Program-made: the position numbers and the translations under genes
Notes under the pieces: generated by a model
Seen by the model: only the letters and a program-made list of their open reading frames with translations
What the model was told of the DNA's origin: nothing
Database searches by the model: none
From: CAZAOA01 sp964486765
Lineage (GTDB): Bacteria > Patescibacteriota > UBA1384 > XYA2-FULL-43-10
Length of the DNA: 64,000 bases
NCBI GenBank assembly: GCA_964486765.1
Contig: CAZAOA010000001.1
Location: forward strand, 54,196 to 118,195
Direction: 5' to 3'
Part shown: piece after piece, positions 63,605 to 64,000 of the stretch
Position numbering within the stretch: position 1 is the stretch's first letter
How the letters are laid out: each line of letters starts with the position of its first letter

Positions 63605-63820
63605 TTAGCAGACGACGTTCTCGACAACCAGTTTTCCGTCCTTAACACGAATGAGAAGTACGCTCCCTTCTCATCGAACGGCGATTGCGTTCGGTCTTCC
63701 GTCAGCGCCCGTCACTGGCTGACCAACCCTGTCGTTACCAACGGTGGAAATCCCGACAACAGCTACTATGTTGAAACTTCTCTTGGCGAACTTCTTTTTC
63801 AATGCTTCGAGGAGCTCCAC
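63605..63820 (-). CDS. GC-rich mini-gene with an in-frame UGA
   Basis: Minus-strand GTG start at 63820. 49 codons (MELLEALKKKFAKRS..., ending NAIAVR) lead to TGA at 63673-63671, and the same frame then continues for 21 codons (EGSVLLIRVKDGKLVVENVV) to TAA at 63607-63605. Codons are GC-rich, as in the mini-genes at 20.6 and 28.7 kb. An 8-bp stem ATGAGAAG/CTTCTCAT encloses the UGA. Either the protein ends at the UGA, or the stop is read through, or there is an error. A plus-strand frame (63593-63871) covers the same DNA, but the promoter favours this strand. Unrecognised family. Confidence 0.45.
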
Positions 63821-63867
63821 TGTGCCACCGCCCTTTCTTTTCTCGCGAAAACACTCGTTCACTATGA

Positions 63868-63896
63868 ATAGTATCTATATTAATTTTTATTGTCAA
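63868..63896 (-). promoter_or_regulatory. Consensus-like promoter of the GC-rich mini-gene
   Basis: Minus strand: TTGACA (63896-63891), 17 bases, TACTAT (63873-63868). Confidence 0.65.
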
Positions 63897-64000
63897 TCAA
63901 AAAAGCCCCAATTTGATAGTTTTTGGGTTGTCGATGGACAGCTATATCTACATTATCTATTGCAATAAATATTTAGATCTAATACTCCTCTCACCCGCCT

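Noticed and set aside
63593..63871. Plus-strand 92-codon gene opposite the GC-rich mini-gene
   Set aside because: The good promoter (TTGACA-17-TACTAT) points the other way and a hairpin lies just before its start; it cannot be excluded fully.
1..64000. Alternative code with UGA as glycine, as in some CPR lineages
   Set aside because: Long conserved genes are uninterrupted in the standard code and lexA and dgkA end at UGA at the expected places.

Overview
The window reads as chromosomal DNA of a small-genome Patescibacteria/CPR-type bacterium; this is inferred from gene content and style, not from a marker gene. It is AT-rich and uses standard stops: UGA ends lexA and dgkA, and long genes (ftsZ, clpC, secD, uvrD-like) read through in code 11. 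Many proteins have the short, lysine-rich or truncated forms usual in that group, such as a two-helix PgpH and two membrane-anchored TraG/VirD4-like ATPases. No rRNA, tRNA or CRISPR was seen. There are four assembly gaps (one of 100 N, three of 10 N); two of the 10-N gaps split genes whose flanks overlap.

Layout. (1) 1-11.2 kb, plus strand: two acidic, repeat-rich proteins, two paralogous coupling-type ATPases and, between the ATPases, a conserved small protein and a sigma-region-4/HARE-HTH regulator. This looks like part of a DNA- or protein-transfer apparatus. (2) 11.2-12.2 kb: about 1 kb with no convincing gene. (3) 12.2-28.6 kb, mostly minus strand: secF-secD, an odd RHH-nucleotidyltransferase fusion, an RluA-type pseudouridine synthase, rmuC, a UvrD-nuclease, trxA, nrdR, ftsZ, ftsA, dgkA-ybeY-pgpH, yqeY, rpsU and a HIT protein. 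(4) 28.7-50 kb: housekeeping genes (transglycosylase, enolase, trxB, lexA, rlmD, hisS, clpC, nusA, three glycosyltransferases, mreB, murA). (5) 50-64 kb: an accessory region with an ArsR regulator and its palindromes, a GNAT cassette between direct repeats, a PD-(D/E)XK protein, an AAA_13 (PrrC/RloC-like) ATPase broken by an in-frame amber codon, and an AlwI-type restriction system in which one methyltransferase is fused to RadC. Unidentified proteins follow.

Signals across genes. Four copies of a 17-bp direct-repeat motif (TTYGGYNTWTGTTYGGT, matching half-sites 11 bp apart) lie in the promoters of lexA (two), rmuC and a small basic protein at 63.1 kb. They define a probable SOS regulon with a GTTC-N7-GTTC-like architecture. 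Short GC-rich palindromic elements are scattered between genes and inserted in frame inside two genes. Two of them have matching empty sites in the window, so they appear to have moved. Three GC-rich mini-genes (20.6, 28.7 and 63.7 kb) each have a near-consensus TTGACA-17-TATAAT promoter and a strong hairpin downstream, unlike the AT-rich genes around them.
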